Positions 25,781 to 36,246 of a DNA stretch of 64,000 nucleotides are shown piece after piece. Location: NCBI RefSeq assembly GCF_011038885.2, contig NZ_CP064952.1, positions 1,736,001-1,800,000 of the forward strand. Reading direction: 5' to 3'. Every line of letters begins with the position of its first letter. Positions within the stretch are counted from its first letter, which is position 1. The notes below the pieces were generated by a model. The model did not search any database. It was not told where the DNA came from and saw only the letters and a list, made by a program, of their open reading frames with translations. This DNA is from Schaalia sp. ZJ405. Its GTDB lineage: Bacteria > Actinomycetota > Actinomycetes > Actinomycetales > Actinomycetaceae. Made by a program: the position numbers and the translations under genes.

Positions 25781-26415
25781 TGTTCTGACTCCTGGCGTGC
25801 AGGTGCGAGGGTCCGCGAGACAAGAGCAAGTGGGATCGATGCGATGAGATAACAGACCACGGCTGCAAGATAGGCATTCAGGGGGCTACCCGTTGTTCGT
25901 GCCACCTGGGTGGTGTGGAAAGAAATATCCATGACACCGATTACCGAAGGGATCGACGTGTCCTTGAGGAGAACCAACGCGAAGGTCGTTACGGATGGCA
26001 ATGCGATTCGTGCTGCCTGTGGGGCAAGAACCCGCCAGAAGGTGTCTGATCGACTCAAGCCAAGTGCACGCGCGGATTCCCACTGGTGTGGAGGAACAGC
26101 CTCGAGGGCGACGCGTCCTGTTTCGGCAAGATGAGCACCTGAAGTCACGCCGAGAACCACAAGTGCTGCGGGCAGCGGATCAAAAACGAAGGTGCCGATC
26201 TTGACGCCGAAGTAGAGCAGGAAAAGCCACACGAGGATGGGAATGCCACGCAGAAGGTCAATGAGGATCCGAGCAATCCACCCGATCGGTGCGATTCGGG
26301 TGCGCTGCGCGAGGATGAGGATCAACGCGACCCCTATTCCCAGCGCGAATGAGACACCTGTCAGTAGCACTGTCAACGGCAGCCCCTGAATGATTGCGAA
26401 GAGAATCTCTTTCAT
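25777..26415 (-). CDS. polar amino-acid ABC transporter permease (first of two)
   Basis: A 213-residue permease homologous to the following gene. It contains FALGIGVALILILAQRTRI, GIPILVWLFLLYFGVKIG and the EAA-type loop ESARALGLSRSDTFWRVLAPQA. ATG 26415 overlaps the ATPase stop in an ATGA arrangement; a longer open frame upstream is not supported. The two permeases should form a heterodimer with two copies of the ATPase. Confidence 0.9.
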   Translation of the reverse strand: MKEILFAIIQGLPLTVLLTGVSFALGIGVALILILAQRTRIAPIGWIARILIDLLRGIPILVWLFLLYFGVKIGTFVFDPLPAALVVLGVTSGAHLAETGRVALEAVPPHQWESARALGLSRSDTFWRVLAPQAARIALPSVTTFALVLLKDTSIPSVIGVMDISFHTTQVARTTGSPLNAYLAAVVCYLIASIPLALVSRTLAPARQESEQ

Positions 26416-27218
26416 GATCGGGCCGCGATTCGTTGAATGTAGGCCCGAGCGCGCAACCGCTGATCTCCACACTGCTCATGCTCCTGCGATCGATTCTCGA
26501 TTGCCGGGGCCTCGGACAACAGTTCCTCCCGAGTGAAGAGCACGCCGTCAACCATCACCGTCAAACGGTCAGCAACGTCCCTGGCGAAGTCTTGATCATG
26601 AGTCACAACGAGCATCGTGCGTCCGTCTTTTGCGAGATCACGGATCACTGCACGAACCTCTGCTGAGAGTTCCGGATCAAGAGCCGATGTTGGCTCATCA
26701 AAAAGCAGGACCTCTGGATCAAGGGCCAGGGTCCGCGCAATGGCCACGCGCTGTTGCTGACCACCTGATAGCTCCCCGGGTGAGGAATCGGCTTTGTCAG
26801 CAAGACCGACCCGTTCAAGCAGCATCCGCGCACGTTCGGTTGCTTCCTGTGGGGTTCGTTTAAGGACGCGTCGCTGAGCCAGGGTCACATTATCGAGGAC
26901 GCTGAGATGCCCGAAAAGCTCATAGCTTTGGAACACCATCCCTGTTTTTGCTCTGAGTTGACGTAGCTGAGCCTCGGGAATTCTCTCCCCTCCGCGGTGC
27001 ACGCGCTCACCGATCGTCACGGTGCCACTGTCTGGCGTTTCCAAGAGGTTGATGCATCGAAGCAGAGTGGATTTTCCACCCCCGGATGGCCCGATGATCG
27101 CTGTCACTTGTCCTCTTGGAGCGTCAAAGTTCACACCATCGACAACGGTGACGTCCCCATATTTCTTCGTCAGGTGACGAATCGACAGGTGAATATCAGA
27201 GAGGTTTGACGTGGTCAT
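26412..27218 (-). CDS. polar amino-acid ABC transporter ATP-binding protein (GlnQ/HisP type)
   Basis: A 268-residue ABC ATPase with Walker A GPSGGGKSTLLRC, the signature LSGGQQQRVAIARTLA, Walker B EVLLFDEPTSALDPELSAEV and the switch His in MLVVTHDQDF. The sequence is typical of amino-acid importers. Start and stop overlap both neighbours by four bases, showing a single tightly coupled operon. A variable C-terminal extension of about 25 residues follows the core. Confidence 0.93.
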   Translation of the reverse strand: MTTSNLSDIHLSIRHLTKKYGDVTVVDGVNFDAPRGQVTAIIGPSGGGKSTLLRCINLLETPDSGTVTIGERVHRGGERIPEAQLRQLRAKTGMVFQSYELFGHLSVLDNVTLAQRRVLKRTPQEATERARMLLERVGLADKADSSPGELSGGQQQRVAIARTLALDPEVLLFDEPTSALDPELSAEVRAVIRDLAKDGRTMLVVTHDQDFARDVADRLTVMVDGVLFTREELLSEAPAIENRSQEHEQCGDQRLRARAYIQRIAARS

Positions 27219-28465
27219 CGTGCTAACTCCACAACTGTCTCAAAGAGGACCTCGGCTCCAGCGTGTGCCCACTCATCGGTGATGTCCTCAGCTTCCGCAT
27301 GGGAGATGCCGCCAACACACGGAATGAAGATCATTCCCGTTGGAGCAATCGAACTGATCTGCATGGCATCATGGCCAGCGCCCGAATCGAGAACGGTCCC
27401 CGAAAGCCCCAGATGGTCGATTGCCCTCTGAATGATCTCGATGATGGATTCATCAAACGAGAGCGGAGCCTGATCGAGGACGTGGTGAACATCGACGGTG
27501 ACTCCAGATTGTTCCGCTTCCTTACGCGCGCGCTCCACCAGCGTGTCAACCCACTGGCGCTGTGCACGCCGGTCGGGATGCCGCAGGTCGATGTGCAAGC
27601 TCGCCTGAGCGGGAACGACATTGCGCGCTCCGGGACGAACCGAAAGGTCTCCAACGGTCACCCGAAGTTTCGCGTCTTCACGCATCGCTTGATCTGCGGC
27701 AATGACGACACGTGATGCGACGACAAGCGCATCCCTTCGGAGCTCAACCGGAGTTGTTCCTGCGTGAGCTGCCTGCCCTGAGAAGATCAGATCGAACTGG
27801 CTGATCCCTTGAACACCACGGACCGCCGCGACGACCTGCCCACGACTTTCAAGAATTGGCCCCTGCTCGATGTGAAGCTCAACATAGGAGTGTGGGGCAC
27901 GAGGCTCAGCCCCTGACGGTAGCTTTCGCCAGCTAGCAAGCGCCTCGGCGACGCTTAAACCATCGCCATTAACTGCGTTCTTCGCCGCTGATGATGCGAG
28001 CTGTCCGGCGTAAACTGCCGAACCCATCATTGACGGAGAGAACACTGCGCCCTCCTCGTTTGTCCAATCAACAACCGTCACTGGTCGCCGCGTGACAATT
28101 CCGCGCATCTCAAGGGTTTCAAGGACAAGCAGCCCAGCGATCACTCCGTACGATCCGTCAAATCGTCCACCGCCAGGTTGAGAATCCAGATGGGAACCAA
28201 TGAACACGGGTGCAGCCTGGGGGTCGCTTCCCCATCGGGTGATGAAGATATTTCCCATTTCATCGATTCCCCATTCCCAGCTGTGACGCTGCGCGATTGA
28301 CAACAGGTGATCACGCACCGCGAAGTCGTCTGTACTCAGGGCAGTACGGTTAAGCCCACCAGCGGGGGTCGAACCGAATGATGAAAACTCGTTGATGAGG
28401 GCTCGTAGGCGGTGGATGTCAACGTGATGGTCAACGCTCATAGGTGTCAACGGTGAATCGCTCAT
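27215..28465 (-). CDS. M20-family N-carbamoyl-L-amino-acid hydrolase
   Basis: A zinc-dependent amidohydrolase of 416 residues in the allantoate/N-carbamoyl-L-amino-acid hydrolase group. Metal-site and substrate motifs are GSHLDSQPGGGRFDGSYGV, DWTNEEGAVFSPSMMGSAVY and HIEQGPILESRG. The dimerisation-domain motif GQAAHAGTTPVELRRDALV and the late His in LDSGAGHDAM are also present. Such enzymes cleave carbamoyl amino acids to the free amino acid, CO2 and ammonia. Set between the binding protein and the ATPase, and with an ATC hydrolase in the operon, N-carbamoyl-L-cysteine is a natural candidate substrate. Ureidopropionate-like substrates remain possible. Confidence 0.88.
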   Translation of the reverse strand: MSDSPLTPMSVDHHVDIHRLRALINEFSSFGSTPAGGLNRTALSTDDFAVRDHLLSIAQRHSWEWGIDEMGNIFITRWGSDPQAAPVFIGSHLDSQPGGGRFDGSYGVIAGLLVLETLEMRGIVTRRPVTVVDWTNEEGAVFSPSMMGSAVYAGQLASSAAKNAVNGDGLSVAEALASWRKLPSGAEPRAPHSYVELHIEQGPILESRGQVVAAVRGVQGISQFDLIFSGQAAHAGTTPVELRRDALVVASRVVIAADQAMREDAKLRVTVGDLSVRPGARNVVPAQASLHIDLRHPDRRAQRQWVDTLVERARKEAEQSGVTVDVHHVLDQAPLSFDESIIEIIQRAIDHLGLSGTVLDSGAGHDAMQISSIAPTGMIFIPCVGGISHAEAEDITDEWAHAGAEVLFETVVELAR

Positions 28466-29316
28466 AGGAAGCTCGGTTCCCCAATGGTCGCGGCATCCGG
28501 ATCGAGACCGGCATCTTTGAGAACCTTCGCGATAAAACCGTTGTCATGGAGCGTTGCGATTGCGGAGTTCAGTTTCTTGGCAAGCGCAGCATTGCCCTTG
28601 TGCAAAATAATCCCTGTTTGACCGGGGTTTGTTGACGCTTCGATCTCGTCATCTGGCTCAATGACTTTCACCACATAGTCCGAGCCTGCATAAAGGTAGA
28701 GGGCGGTGCCGTGAGAGTCGATCGCCGCATCCAAGCGGCCCGATTCAAGGTCGGCTTTGAGTTCAGCCGACGATGGATACTGTTTGAGGTCTCCGCCGAG
28801 GACCGTATTGACATCGTCCACCCAGTTGAAGCCCTGAACCGTACCGACCTTGACGTCAACGAGATCTCTGACCGAGGAATACCCTTCCCTCGAAATAATC
28901 GAGCCCGGTTCGATATAGATCGGGTCGCTGAAGTCCACCGATGCGGCACGCTCTTTCGTTCTAAACAACGACCCCATTCCAATATCAATACGCCCCTGTT
29001 GGACCGCCGGGATCAGGGCGGCAAAGTCATAGGGCTGTGCCTTAATGGTCCACCCATTAAGGGAGGCAATTTCGTTGAGAATTTTCCCTTCCGGTCCGGT
29101 GATTTCACCGTTGTCCAGGCCGATGAACGGCGGGAATGTGGGAACGCCGACGGCGAGAACACCATCGTCAATGAGTCCGTCTGCTGAAGTCCTCTCCCCA
29201 TTCTTCGCCTCGGCTGACTCATTGGTCCCGCTACCTGAACCTGTGGAACATGCGGCAAGGCCGAGTGTCACGAAAAGTGCAGTGATGACAAAGATGGCTT
29301 GGCGTCGAAGGTTCAT
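28462..29316 (-). CDS. extracellular solute-binding lipoprotein, amino-acid ABC importer
   Basis: A family 3 (PBPb) binding protein of 284 residues. The lipoprotein signal ends in LGLAACSTGSG, with lipidated Cys at about residue 23. Domain features include GVLAVGVPTFPPFIGLDNGE, the IDIGMGSLFRTKERAASVDF segment that binds ligand carboxylates, and DAAIDSHGTALYLY. ATG 29316 has AGGAAACC directly upstream; an upstream ATG at 29343 is unlikely. It is the first gene of the six-gene operon and follows a leader of about 130 bases with a short open frame. Confidence 0.9.
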   Translation of the reverse strand: MNLRRQAIFVITALFVTLGLAACSTGSGSGTNESAEAKNGERTSADGLIDDGVLAVGVPTFPPFIGLDNGEITGPEGKILNEIASLNGWTIKAQPYDFAALIPAVQQGRIDIGMGSLFRTKERAASVDFSDPIYIEPGSIISREGYSSVRDLVDVKVGTVQGFNWVDDVNTVLGGDLKQYPSSAELKADLESGRLDAAIDSHGTALYLYAGSDYVVKVIEPDDEIEASTNPGQTGIILHKGNAALAKKLNSAIATLHDNGFIAKVLKDAGLDPDAATIGEPSFL

Positions 29317-29460
29317 GGTTTCCTGCTTGAGGCATCGGGGCACCCGGTTAGTGCCCGTTCACCCAGCGACCCTACGTGGCATATCGCGTGGCTTCACGGC
29401 CAAACCCGTGATCTGAAACTCTGTGACAACCGGGCGTCAAACATCACATTTCCAGGGATT
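29317..29460 (-). promoter_or_regulatory. structured leader with uORF ahead of the ATC/cysteine-type operon
   Basis: On the minus strand TAAAAT near 29455 can act as a -10 box. The leader contains a 16-codon open frame (29394-29444, start ATG with GGAAAT upstream, peptide MFDARLSQSFRSRVWP). Its stop overlaps a hairpin TCACGG-CCAAAC-CCGTGA (plus strand 29394-29411). A second hairpin (GGGCAC/GTGCCC type, about 29336-29357) lies shortly before the binding-protein ribosome site. The arrangement resembles attenuation; no known riboswitch fold was recognised. Confidence 0.4.
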
Positions 29461-29500
29461 TTATTCGATACGCTCCATCAAAATCCGTGAAAATACAAAG

Positions 29501-29542
29501 GAAAGGCCTCTGGGGTTGCTTTAGCAACCCCAGAGGCCTTTC
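29501..29542. terminator. enolase terminator
   Basis: A perfect 20-bp stem (29501-29520 with 29523-29542) surrounds a TTTA turn. It lies between eno (ending at 29618) and the ATC operon leader, and insulates the operon from eno transcription. Confidence 0.85.
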
Positions 29543-29617
29543 GCTCAAGCAGCCAGGTGTTCTCAGCTCTGAGCGATCACCGCATCAAGCTGATCGCAGG
29601 AGCCGAGCATCGAAAAC

Positions 29618-31105
<1,488 letters not shown>

Positions 31106-31723
31106 TCACTCCCCTGTTTCAGGAGATTGAGAATTCCCGCTATCGGAGTCAGCTCCGTCACCCGGGTTCATTTCGTTGGCCTGCGAGCCGAAAGCCTGGA
31201 GGGACTTGACGTCACCGAAAGTTGGGGGAACAAGCTGACGTGTGATCTGATTGACGGTCCCATAGCGCGGGTTCATCGTCACGTCCTGCTGCTGAGCAAT
31301 CTGCTTGAACTGCTCGGCGATTTGGTCGACCGCTGGGGAATTTCGCACCTGAGCAACCAAAAGCTGGTTACGCAAAAGCATGATCGTTGTTGGCGTCAGC
31401 TCCGATGTCGCTTTCTTGAGATTTCCCGCAGCGATGGCCTCGTCAACAGTTTTGACGACGTCCTCATCGGAAACCGACAGATCTGTCTGCGCCGCAGCCT
31501 CTTCGAGAGCAACAATCGACGGAAGGGCGGCAACAATTGCCGAGGGCGAGGCCGCTTTTCCGGTGAGTTCTGTGAACTGCGCAGCGGCGTAAGACACATC
31601 TGCGTCCGTGTAACGGGTTCCATTGATTTCAGCAGCGGTGCCAGGACGAGCCGAGCATGCGCCCACACCCAGAGCCACCGCCGCAACGGCGGCGACAAAC
31701 GCCATTTTCTTCACACTGATCAC
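31106..31723 (-). CDS. SurA N-terminal domain-like lipoprotein
   Basis: A secreted lipoprotein of about 205 residues. The signal peptide (VAAVAAVALGVGAC) ends in a lipobox Cys. The following INGTRYTDADVSYAAAQF and a helical region resemble the N-terminal chaperone domain of SurA/PrsA foldases. No rotamase (parvulin) domain is present. The acidic Ser/Gly tail is disordered. GTG 31723 has GGAAGG upstream. It starts about 50 bases downstream of mfd, as in related genomes. A role in folding exported proteins is inferred. Confidence 0.72.
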   Translation of the reverse strand: MISVKKMAFVAAVAAVALGVGACSARPGTAAEINGTRYTDADVSYAAAQFTELTGKAASPSAIVAALPSIVALEEAAAQTDLSVSDEDVVKTVDEAIAAGNLKKATSELTPTTIMLLRNQLLVAQVRNSPAVDQIAEQFKQIAQQQDVTMNPRYGTVNQITRQLVPPTFGDVKSLQAFGSQANEMNPGDGADSDSGNSQSPETGE

Positions 31724-31773
31724 GCGTGATCCTTCCGTTTTCACCCTCGTTGGCCACTGACAGTGTAAGGCAG

Positions 31774-34700
31774 TCACCCTGAGAAAGGCACCAACACCCG
31801 AGTGACCAGATGATCAACCCATTCCAAGAGAGCTTCATCGCTCACAGGTGTTCCCCCGATCTTCTGGGTGAGCGGAGCGGGAACAAGTACCTGACGAACC
31901 GCCGCCTTAATGACGGCACCTGGGAAGAGACGTTTGAGACGCATCACCTGGGAGTCGCGTAGTTCAACGGGCCCAACGCGAATGAACTTGCCTTGAGTGG
32001 CGACCTCCTCGATTCCCAGTCCGCGCACGGTTTCACGCAAACGAGCCACAGCGAAAAGCAGATCCACCTCGCGCGGAATCGGGCCGTAGCGATCCGTCAG
32101 TTCCTCGCGCACATCCGCTTCCTCTTGCGCAGTGGTCACTGCGGCGATCTTCCCGTACACCTCAAGACGCAGACGCTCACCCGTGACATAGTCCTCGGGG
32201 ATGTGCGCATCCACGGCAAGATCAATGCGAACATCGGCTTTTTCTGCGGGTTTCTCACCCTTGAACAAGGCAACCGCATCCGCGACCATCCGCACGTACA
32301 TATCGAAGCCAACCCCTTCGACATGACCGGACTGAGCGCCGCCCAGAAGATTACCCGCCCCACGAATCTCCAGGTCCTTTTGAGCAACAGCCAAACCCGA
32401 TCCCAGATCCGTATTCGCCGCGATCGTTTTCAACCGCTCATGAGCCGTTTCTGTCAGCGTCTGATCAGCCGGGTAGAAGAAGTACGCGTAAGCGCGTTCT
32501 CGCCCTCGTCCCACGCGGCCTCTCAACTGGTGGAGCTGCGACAGTCCGAAACGATCCGCCCGATCAACAATGAGGGTGTTTGCGTTCGAGATATCCAGAC
32601 CCGTCTCAACGATTGTTGTGCAGACAAGGACATCGAACTCGTGATTCCAAAAGTCAACGATCACGGCCTCAAGTTGATGTTCGCTCAGCTTGCCGTGTGC
32701 AACGCGGACACGAGCCTCCGGCACGAGGGTCTGGACATGTGTGGCAACCCGATTGATCGTGTCGACGCGATTGTGAACGAAGAACACCTGACCGTCACGC
32801 AGAAGTTCACGGCGAATCGCCGCAGAAATCTGTGCGTCCGTAGACGCCCCAACGAAAGTCAACACGGGTTGACGTTCCTCCGGTGGGGTCTGCAGGATCG
32901 ACATTTCACGAATCCCCGACACCGCCATCTCCAGGGTCCGCGGAATTGGTGTGGCCGACATAGATAACACGTCAACGTCCGTGCGCATGGCCTTGAGCGT
33001 TTCCTTATGCTCAACACCGAAACGCTGTTCCTCGTCAATAACAACGAGCCCCAGATTCTTAAAAGACACCGCGCCCGTGAGCAGCGCGTGCGTGCCGATC
33101 ACCAGGTCAACCCTGCCTGATGCCAACCCTTCCTTAACTTCCGCAGCTTCCTTCGCACTGGAGAAACGCGACAGCGTCCCGATCGTCACGGGGAAACCCG
33201 CGTAGCGCTCGGAAAAGGTCTCGTAGTGCTGCTGAACAAGCAGGGTCGTGGGCACAAGGATGGCGACTTGGCATCCGTCCTGGATGGCCTTGAAAGCTGC
33301 GCGCACCGCGATCTCTGTCTTCCCGTAACCAACGTCACCGGTGAGAAGACGATCCATCGGAACGGGTTTTTCCATGTCAGCTTTGACTTCGTCAATTGTC
33401 ACCAGCTGATCGGGAGTTTCAACGTAGGGAAAGGCATCCTCTAGTTCACGTTGCCACGGGGTATCAGGAGCGAAAGCATGCCCTTTCGTTGCTTGACGAG
33501 CGGCGTAGAGGCGGATCAGTTCCTTCGCGATCTCGTTGACGGCCTGACGGGCCTTCGCTTTGCGTTTAGCCCAATCAGCACCCCCCATTTTCGTCAACAC
33601 CGGCTGCTCCGAACCGGAATACTTCGAGATCTGATCAAGGGAATCCGTGGGAACATACAAGCGATCCCCCGGTTGACCGCGCTTGGACGGCGCGTATTCC
33701 AAAACGATGTAGTCGCGAGTTGTCTGGGAGTTTCCGCGTCCCATCGTTCGCGTCGCAAGCTCGATGAAGCGCCCAATGCCGTGCTGCTCATGGACAATGA
33801 AATCGCCCGGATGAAGAGCCAGCGGATCCACACCCTTGCGGCGTTTCGACGGCATACGGCGCATGTCGCGAGTCGTTGCACCTGCTCGTCCCGTGAGATC
33901 GCCCTCGGTAATGATCGCCAGGCGTAGATCTGAGGCAACGAAACCCGAACCGGCCTGCGCGGTTGTGATCGTCACCGCTCCAACGGGTGGCTGGCGTGAG
34001 ATGTCGTCAACGACGCGCGCGCCGATCCCTGCTTCTGTGAAGATCGTCCGGATTCGACGGCCCGGGCCCGGACCTTCCGTTGTTACAACAAGCGTCCAGC
34101 CATCGCGTGATAGCGCCTTGAGATCACGGCACGCCAAGTCGAAATCCCCGCGATACGGATGAACATCACGCGTCCCGATCTGCATGAGCGTGGTCGATGC
34201 GATCACCGGTCGCGCGTCCACGGATGTTGCCGCCTCGTCCTCGTCCCCAGATCCCCTAAAAGACGCCAGCTCAGCCGGAGGTAGGGACGTCATCTCCCAC
34301 CACGCGCGCTGCCCCAGCCCCCACAGCTCACTTAAGGGAATGAACGAGGCCGCGCCCGCTTCCAGAGGGACGTCACCCCCGCCGGCGGCCGCCGACCATG
34401 CTGCCTGGAGGAACTCTTCAGTCGTCGCGATAAGGTCGTCGGCCCGTGCGCGAATACGCTCAGGGTCGCATGCGATCACCGCAGAGGTCTCGGGCACGAG
34501 GTCGATGAGGCGTTCCATGCCGTCGGCAAGAAGTGGAGCAAGAGATTCAATGCCCGGAGCGGGAATTCCCTCGGTTGCCAACTCCAGCATTTCCGCTGCC
34601 CCGGGGAGTTGATCCACAAGGTCACGGGCCCGCGAGCGCACCGCCTGCGTCAACAGGAGTTCACGACATGCCGTTGCCCACAGTCCGTCCGGAGCCTTCC

Positions 34701-35385
34701 CCAATGCTCGTTGATCCTGAATGGAGAACGCTCGAATGTCGTCGACCTCGTCACCCCATAGCTCGACGCGCAGAGGATGCGGTTCCTGAGGGGGGAAAAC
34801 ATCGAGGATTCCGCCGCGCACGGAGAACTGACCGCGCCCCTCGACGATATCGGTGCGGGTGTATCCCAGGTCGCTGAGCTGTTGCGTGAGGGTCGGGAGG
34901 TCAACAATGTCGCCTTCGCGCACACGAATCGGTTCGCGTTCACCGAGGCCGGCGATCACCGGCTGCAAGAATGCGCGGATCGGAACAACCAGCACGCGCA
35001 GTGGGCCGGCGTGGGAGTCCCCGACAATTGGATGGGCGAGCCTGCGGAACACGGCGATACGTCGCGCCATTGTGTCGACCTGCGGGGACAGTCGCTCGTG
35101 TGGGAGGGTTTCCCACGCTGGGAGCATATCCACGCCATCACACCATGACTGGAGGGCAGCGGTCATCGCTTCAGCGTCACGGCCCGTTGCGGTGAGGACA
35201 ACAACCGGATGCGTGGACATTGACGCCTGATCCGTGTTGATGTGGCGGGCGATTGACGCGATTGCTGCGGCTCGGATTCCCCCGGAAGCCACAACCGTGC
35301 CGCTGCGCCCGGCGTTCACCGAGTCAACGAACTGCATAAGTGCTGCGTCCGTTTCGATGAGTTCGGACAATCCGCTGAGTTTCAC
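31774..35385 (-). CDS. mfd: transcription-repair coupling factor Mfd
   Basis: An SF2 translocase of 1203 residues that removes stalled RNA polymerase and recruits UvrA. In order: UvrB-like N-terminal domains (PAWETLPHERLSPQVDTMARR), the RNA-polymerase interaction domain (DFIVHEQHGIGRF and DRLYVPTDSLDQISKY), helicase motif I GDVGYGKTEIAVRAAFKA, the DEEQRFGVEHKE box, LSMSATPIPRTL, motif VI QLRGRVGRGRERAYAYFFY, and a C-terminal TRCF domain. Length is normal. The Asp-Glu-Asp codons at 34236-34245 happen to match the dispersed 10-mer. Confidence 0.97.
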   Translation of the reverse strand: MKLSGLSELIETDAALMQFVDSVNAGRSGTVVASGGIRAAAIASIARHINTDQASMSTHPVVVLTATGRDAEAMTAALQSWCDGVDMLPAWETLPHERLSPQVDTMARRIAVFRRLAHPIVGDSHAGPLRVLVVPIRAFLQPVIAGLGEREPIRVREGDIVDLPTLTQQLSDLGYTRTDIVEGRGQFSVRGGILDVFPPQEPHPLRVELWGDEVDDIRAFSIQDQRALGKAPDGLWATACRELLLTQAVRSRARDLVDQLPGAAEMLELATEGIPAPGIESLAPLLADGMERLIDLVPETSAVIACDPERIRARADDLIATTEEFLQAAWSAAAGGGDVPLEAGAASFIPLSELWGLGQRAWWEMTSLPPAELASFRGSGDEDEAATSVDARPVIASTTLMQIGTRDVHPYRGDFDLACRDLKALSRDGWTLVVTTEGPGPGRRIRTIFTEAGIGARVVDDISRQPPVGAVTITTAQAGSGFVASDLRLAIITEGDLTGRAGATTRDMRRMPSKRRKGVDPLALHPGDFIVHEQHGIGRFIELATRTMGRGNSQTTRDYIVLEYAPSKRGQPGDRLYVPTDSLDQISKYSGSEQPVLTKMGGADWAKRKAKARQAVNEIAKELIRLYAARQATKGHAFAPDTPWQRELEDAFPYVETPDQLVTIDEVKADMEKPVPMDRLLTGDVGYGKTEIAVRAAFKAIQDGCQVAILVPTTLLVQQHYETFSERYAGFPVTIGTLSRFSSAKEAAEVKEGLASGRVDLVIGTHALLTGAVSFKNLGLVVIDEEQRFGVEHKETLKAMRTDVDVLSMSATPIPRTLEMAVSGIREMSILQTPPEERQPVLTFVGASTDAQISAAIRRELLRDGQVFFVHNRVDTINRVATHVQTLVPEARVRVAHGKLSEHQLEAVIVDFWNHEFDVLVCTTIVETGLDISNANTLIVDRADRFGLSQLHQLRGRVGRGRERAYAYFFYPADQTLTETAHERLKTIAANTDLGSGLAVAQKDLEIRGAGNLLGGAQSGHVEGVGFDMYVRMVADAVALFKGEKPAEKADVRIDLAVDAHIPEDYVTGERLRLEVYGKIAAVTTAQEEADVREELTDRYGPIPREVDLLFAVARLRETVRGLGIEEVATQGKFIRVGPVELRDSQVMRLKRLFPGAVIKAAVRQVLVPAPLTQKIGGTPVSDEALLEWVDHLVTRVLVPFSG

Positions 35386-35536
35386 GCGCAGCGCCTTCCT
35401 TTTGTCACGGATTTCGTGTGGTCCACCGCTTGTCGGGCGCGGCCGACTGATCCGTGTGATCCACTGTTGTCTCAGGTGATGTTGGCCCCCACTTTAGCGT
35501 TCGTCCCGGTTGCCCAGAGGCGTGGAATGATCGAGG

Positions 35537-36136
35537 TCACCGGGAGTGCAGGCTCTGCTGAGCGGCAAGGAAACCGCTGAGGACAACGTCTTCAACAGCG
35601 TCAGCTGCCTGCTCGAATGTCACCTCCCAGTCGGGCCGATCTTTGACCGGGAAAGCTGAGAGCACATAGTCCGCGGGGTTTTGCCGACCCGGGGGACGCC
35701 CAATTCCGATGCGGAGACGATGGTAGTCCTTCGTTCCCAAGTTTTGGCTCAGCGATTTGAGGCCGTTGTGTCCGCCTTCGCCGCCGGAGAATTTCAGGCG
35801 CAGATCGTGGGCTTGAAGATCGAGGTCGTCGTGGATGACGAGGAGCTTTTGGGGGGGAATCCCAAGGAAAGACATCAGGCGCCCCACTGGCCCACCCGTT
35901 GTGTTCATGTACGAGTCCGAGCGGGCAAGGATCACGCGCGGCCCTGGGATCCCCCCGGGAAGCATTCCTAAGCGTCCATCGGCAATGTGTGTGCGCGACC
36001 GGTGACTTTTCAGGGACTCTCCCATGCGTGTGGCGAGGACGTCGACCGTCAGATATCCGACGTTGTGCCGCGTATTGGCATATTCGGGGCCGGGGTTTCC
36101 CAATCCAAGGACAACCCAGGGAGTGTTTTCAGGCAT
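35537..36136 (-). CDS. pth: peptidyl-tRNA hydrolase
   Basis: A 199-residue enzyme that frees tRNA from peptidyl-tRNA dropped by ribosomes. Motifs: VVLGLGNPGPEYANTRHNVGY with the catalytic His, SYMNTTGGPVGRLM, HDDLDLQAHDLRLKFSGGEGGHNGLKS given here by HDDLDL and GGHNGLKS, and RLRIGIGRPPG. All key residues are present. Confidence 0.96.
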   Translation of the reverse strand: MPENTPWVVLGLGNPGPEYANTRHNVGYLTVDVLATRMGESLKSHRSRTHIADGRLGMLPGGIPGPRVILARSDSYMNTTGGPVGRLMSFLGIPPQKLLVIHDDLDLQAHDLRLKFSGGEGGHNGLKSLSQNLGTKDYHRLRIGIGRPPGRQNPADYVLSAFPVKDRPDWEVTFEQAADAVEDVVLSGFLAAQQSLHSR

Positions 36137-36236
36137 GGAGAAATTGTGCCATCACTTGGGCGCAGCTTCATTTTCCGCGTGTCAATGACTGCGCGTCGAT
36201 ATGCGTCGGTGATGTCCTCGACCGGTGATGCCCGCT

Positions 36237-36246
36237 CGTCCTCGTC
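36237..36246 (-). repeat. GACGAGGACG motif overlapping the galK stop
   Basis: On the minus strand the galK end reads GAGTGACGAGGACGAGCGGG; the motif begins within the TGA stop codon. Confidence 0.7.

Noticed and set aside
29336..29357. A SAM-type riboswitch in the ATC operon leader
   Set aside because: GCACTAACC and GGGTGCCCC recall parts of S-box sequences, but order and spacing do not fit any SAM class that I know.
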